The notes under the pieces are model-generated. The model saw only the letters and a list, made by a program, of their open reading frames with translations. It searched no databases and had not been told where the DNA came from. DNA of 64,000 nt from Candidatus Pseudoruminococcus merdavium (GTDB taxonomy: Bacteria > Bacillota > Clostridia > Oscillospirales > Ruminococcaceae): NCBI GenBank assembly GCA_904419745.1, contig CAJFSS010000011.1, positions 1 through 64,000 on the forward strand, given 5' to 3'. Position numbers and translations under genes: made by a program. This document shows positions 63,267 to 64,000 of this stretch, in pieces; position 1 is the stretch's first letter, and the number at the start of each line of letters is the position of its first letter.

Positions 63267-64000
63267 CTACTGACGTCCAAATTTTTTCTCAATTTCACTG
63301 CGTTTCAGTGTAATGGCAACCGGCCTGCCATGTGGACAATAGCGGACGTCATCTTCAAACAGGATGGTTTGCACAATCCTTTCCATCTCCATCGGGGTAC
63401 TTTTATCGTGTGCTTTGATGGAGCTGCGGCAAGCAACAGAATGGTACAGATCGTCAAGTTTTTCCGGCGTCAAATCGTGAACTCCCCCAGAAAGTTTTCC
63501 TGCAAGTTCTTCCAAAAGCTCTTGTATATCATCTTCTTCCAGGTACATTGGCATAGCGCGTACAAGCAATGTTTTGGAACCAAAATCCTCTGCTTCAATT
63601 CCCAAAGTAGATAATATGTCAAGCTCAGTGAGTAGAGTTGCATAATTTTCCGCGGATAAGGAGATCATCAGTGGTTCCAGTAAGACCTGGCTGTTGGAAG
63701 CATCATCGGTTGCACGTAAATGATTGAAAAGGATCCGTTCATGTGCTGCATGTTTGTCAATCAGAAGAAGCTCCTCTCCACGTTCTACCAGCAGATATGT
63801 CCCAAAAGCCTCGCCAATCATGTGAAACCCTTTTTCTTCCCCGTTAATATCAGCAGCTTTGGAAGCCATGGATTGTGGCGGGGTTTCTTTATTAGGAGGA
63901 GTCTCCTGACGCTTTTGGTGGGAGTTCGAAAAATGGAACTGCGCGCCTTCTTTTTTTTGAAGGAAATCAGAAAACCTCTGCATTCCAGAAGAAGGCTTTG
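63267..64000 (-). CDS. mutL: DNA mismatch repair protein MutL (C-terminal part; runs off the window)
   Basis: The last 244 codons of MutL; the frame is open at the window edge, so the N-terminal ATPase domain lies outside. A linker leads into the C-terminal dimerisation/endonuclease domain (EAFGTYLLVERGEELLLID). The endonuclease motif is intact: DKHAAHER corresponds to the DQHAxxER metal motif, with ACRSSIKAHD and CPHGRP further on and KKFGRQ at the end. MutL should therefore nick DNA itself, as in bacteria without MutH. It precedes miaA. Confidence 0.95.
   Translation of the reverse strand, partial: KPSSGMQRFSDFLQKKEGAQFHFSNSHQKRQETPPNKETPPQSMASKAADINGEEKGFHMIGEAFGTYLLVERGEELLLIDKHAAHERILFNHLRATDDASNSQVLLEPLMISLSAENYATLLTELDILSTLGIEAEDFGSKTLLVRAMPMYLEEDDIQELLEELAGKLSGGVHDLTPEKLDDLYHSVACRSSIKAHDKSTPMEMERIVQTILFEDDVRYCPHGRPVAITLKRSEIEKKFGRQ

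Noticed and set aside
1..64000. CRISPR arrays, tRNA or rRNA genes, prophage and IS elements
   Set aside because: I saw no regularly spaced repeats, cloverleaf sequences, transposase or phage structural genes; absence is by eye only.

Overview
The window reads as a low-to-mid-GC, endospore-forming anaerobic Firmicute, most likely class Clostridia near the Oscillospiraceae/Ruminococcaceae. This is inferred from WhiA, HprK, SepF/DivIVA/YlmH, a cotJABC spore-coat operon, CoA-dependent indolepyruvate:ferredoxin oxidoreductase and clostridial families such as DUF5685. About 60 genes were called. Most of it is ordinary chromosome; I see no prophage, insertion sequence, CRISPR array, rRNA or tRNA. 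Promoters were called by eye from -35/-10 hexamers, and terminators from perfect or near-perfect hairpins, many of them bidirectional between converging genes.

Left part (0-24.6 kb). A lone tyrosine recombinase faces a long minus-strand cluster hprK-ROK glucokinase-murB-rapZ-whiA-dnaE, followed by pfkA with its own promoter. This groups carbon sensing, glucose phosphorylation, cell-wall precursor synthesis, division/sporulation control and replication; the usual yvcK between rapZ and whiA is missing. Two plus-strand genes follow (a GT4 glycosyltransferase and a COG2509 flavoprotein). Then come a MoxR-DUF58-DUF4129 operon, a patatin-like lipase, a TPR-TPR-S9 peptidase operon and pyrG.

Middle (24.6-44 kb). 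An aromatic-acid module (paaK-iorA-iorB-paaK, then an ACT-domain gene) links aromatic 2-oxoacids, aryl-acetyl-CoA and ferredoxin. It is preceded by a leader with a hairpin. mntP diverges from a small operon that starts with a 31-codon membrane peptide and continues with a DUF5685 protein, a J-domain protein with an 11-cysteine tail and a membrane protein. Next are a NusG-II/Gx-transporter pair and a polysaccharide deacetylase that share a perfect dyad carrying two face-to-face extended -10 elements. An M23 peptidase, a dyad-rich 390-bp non-coding stretch, a HIT protein, azlCD, a methyltransferase and two tandem S9 peptidase paralogues follow.

Right part (44-64 kb). lon-engB-lysA, trmB, a DUF421 protein, type II pantothenate kinase, cotJABC, an unknown 107-aa protein, an AI-2E family permease and an amidohydrolase lead into a long co-directional cluster. 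That cluster is mutL(partial)-miaA-hfq-HlyD-like-yggS-sepF-ylmH-divIVA, then, after a terminator, lspA-rluD. It joins mismatch repair, tRNA modification, RNA chaperoning and cell division, and contains an unassigned adaptor-like protein.

The best candidates for something undescribed are the peptide/DUF5685/J-protein operon at 31.2-33.4 kb, the symmetric divergent promoter at 34.4 kb, the HlyD-like protein inside the division cluster and the dyad-rich region at 36.6-36.9 kb. None is proven here.
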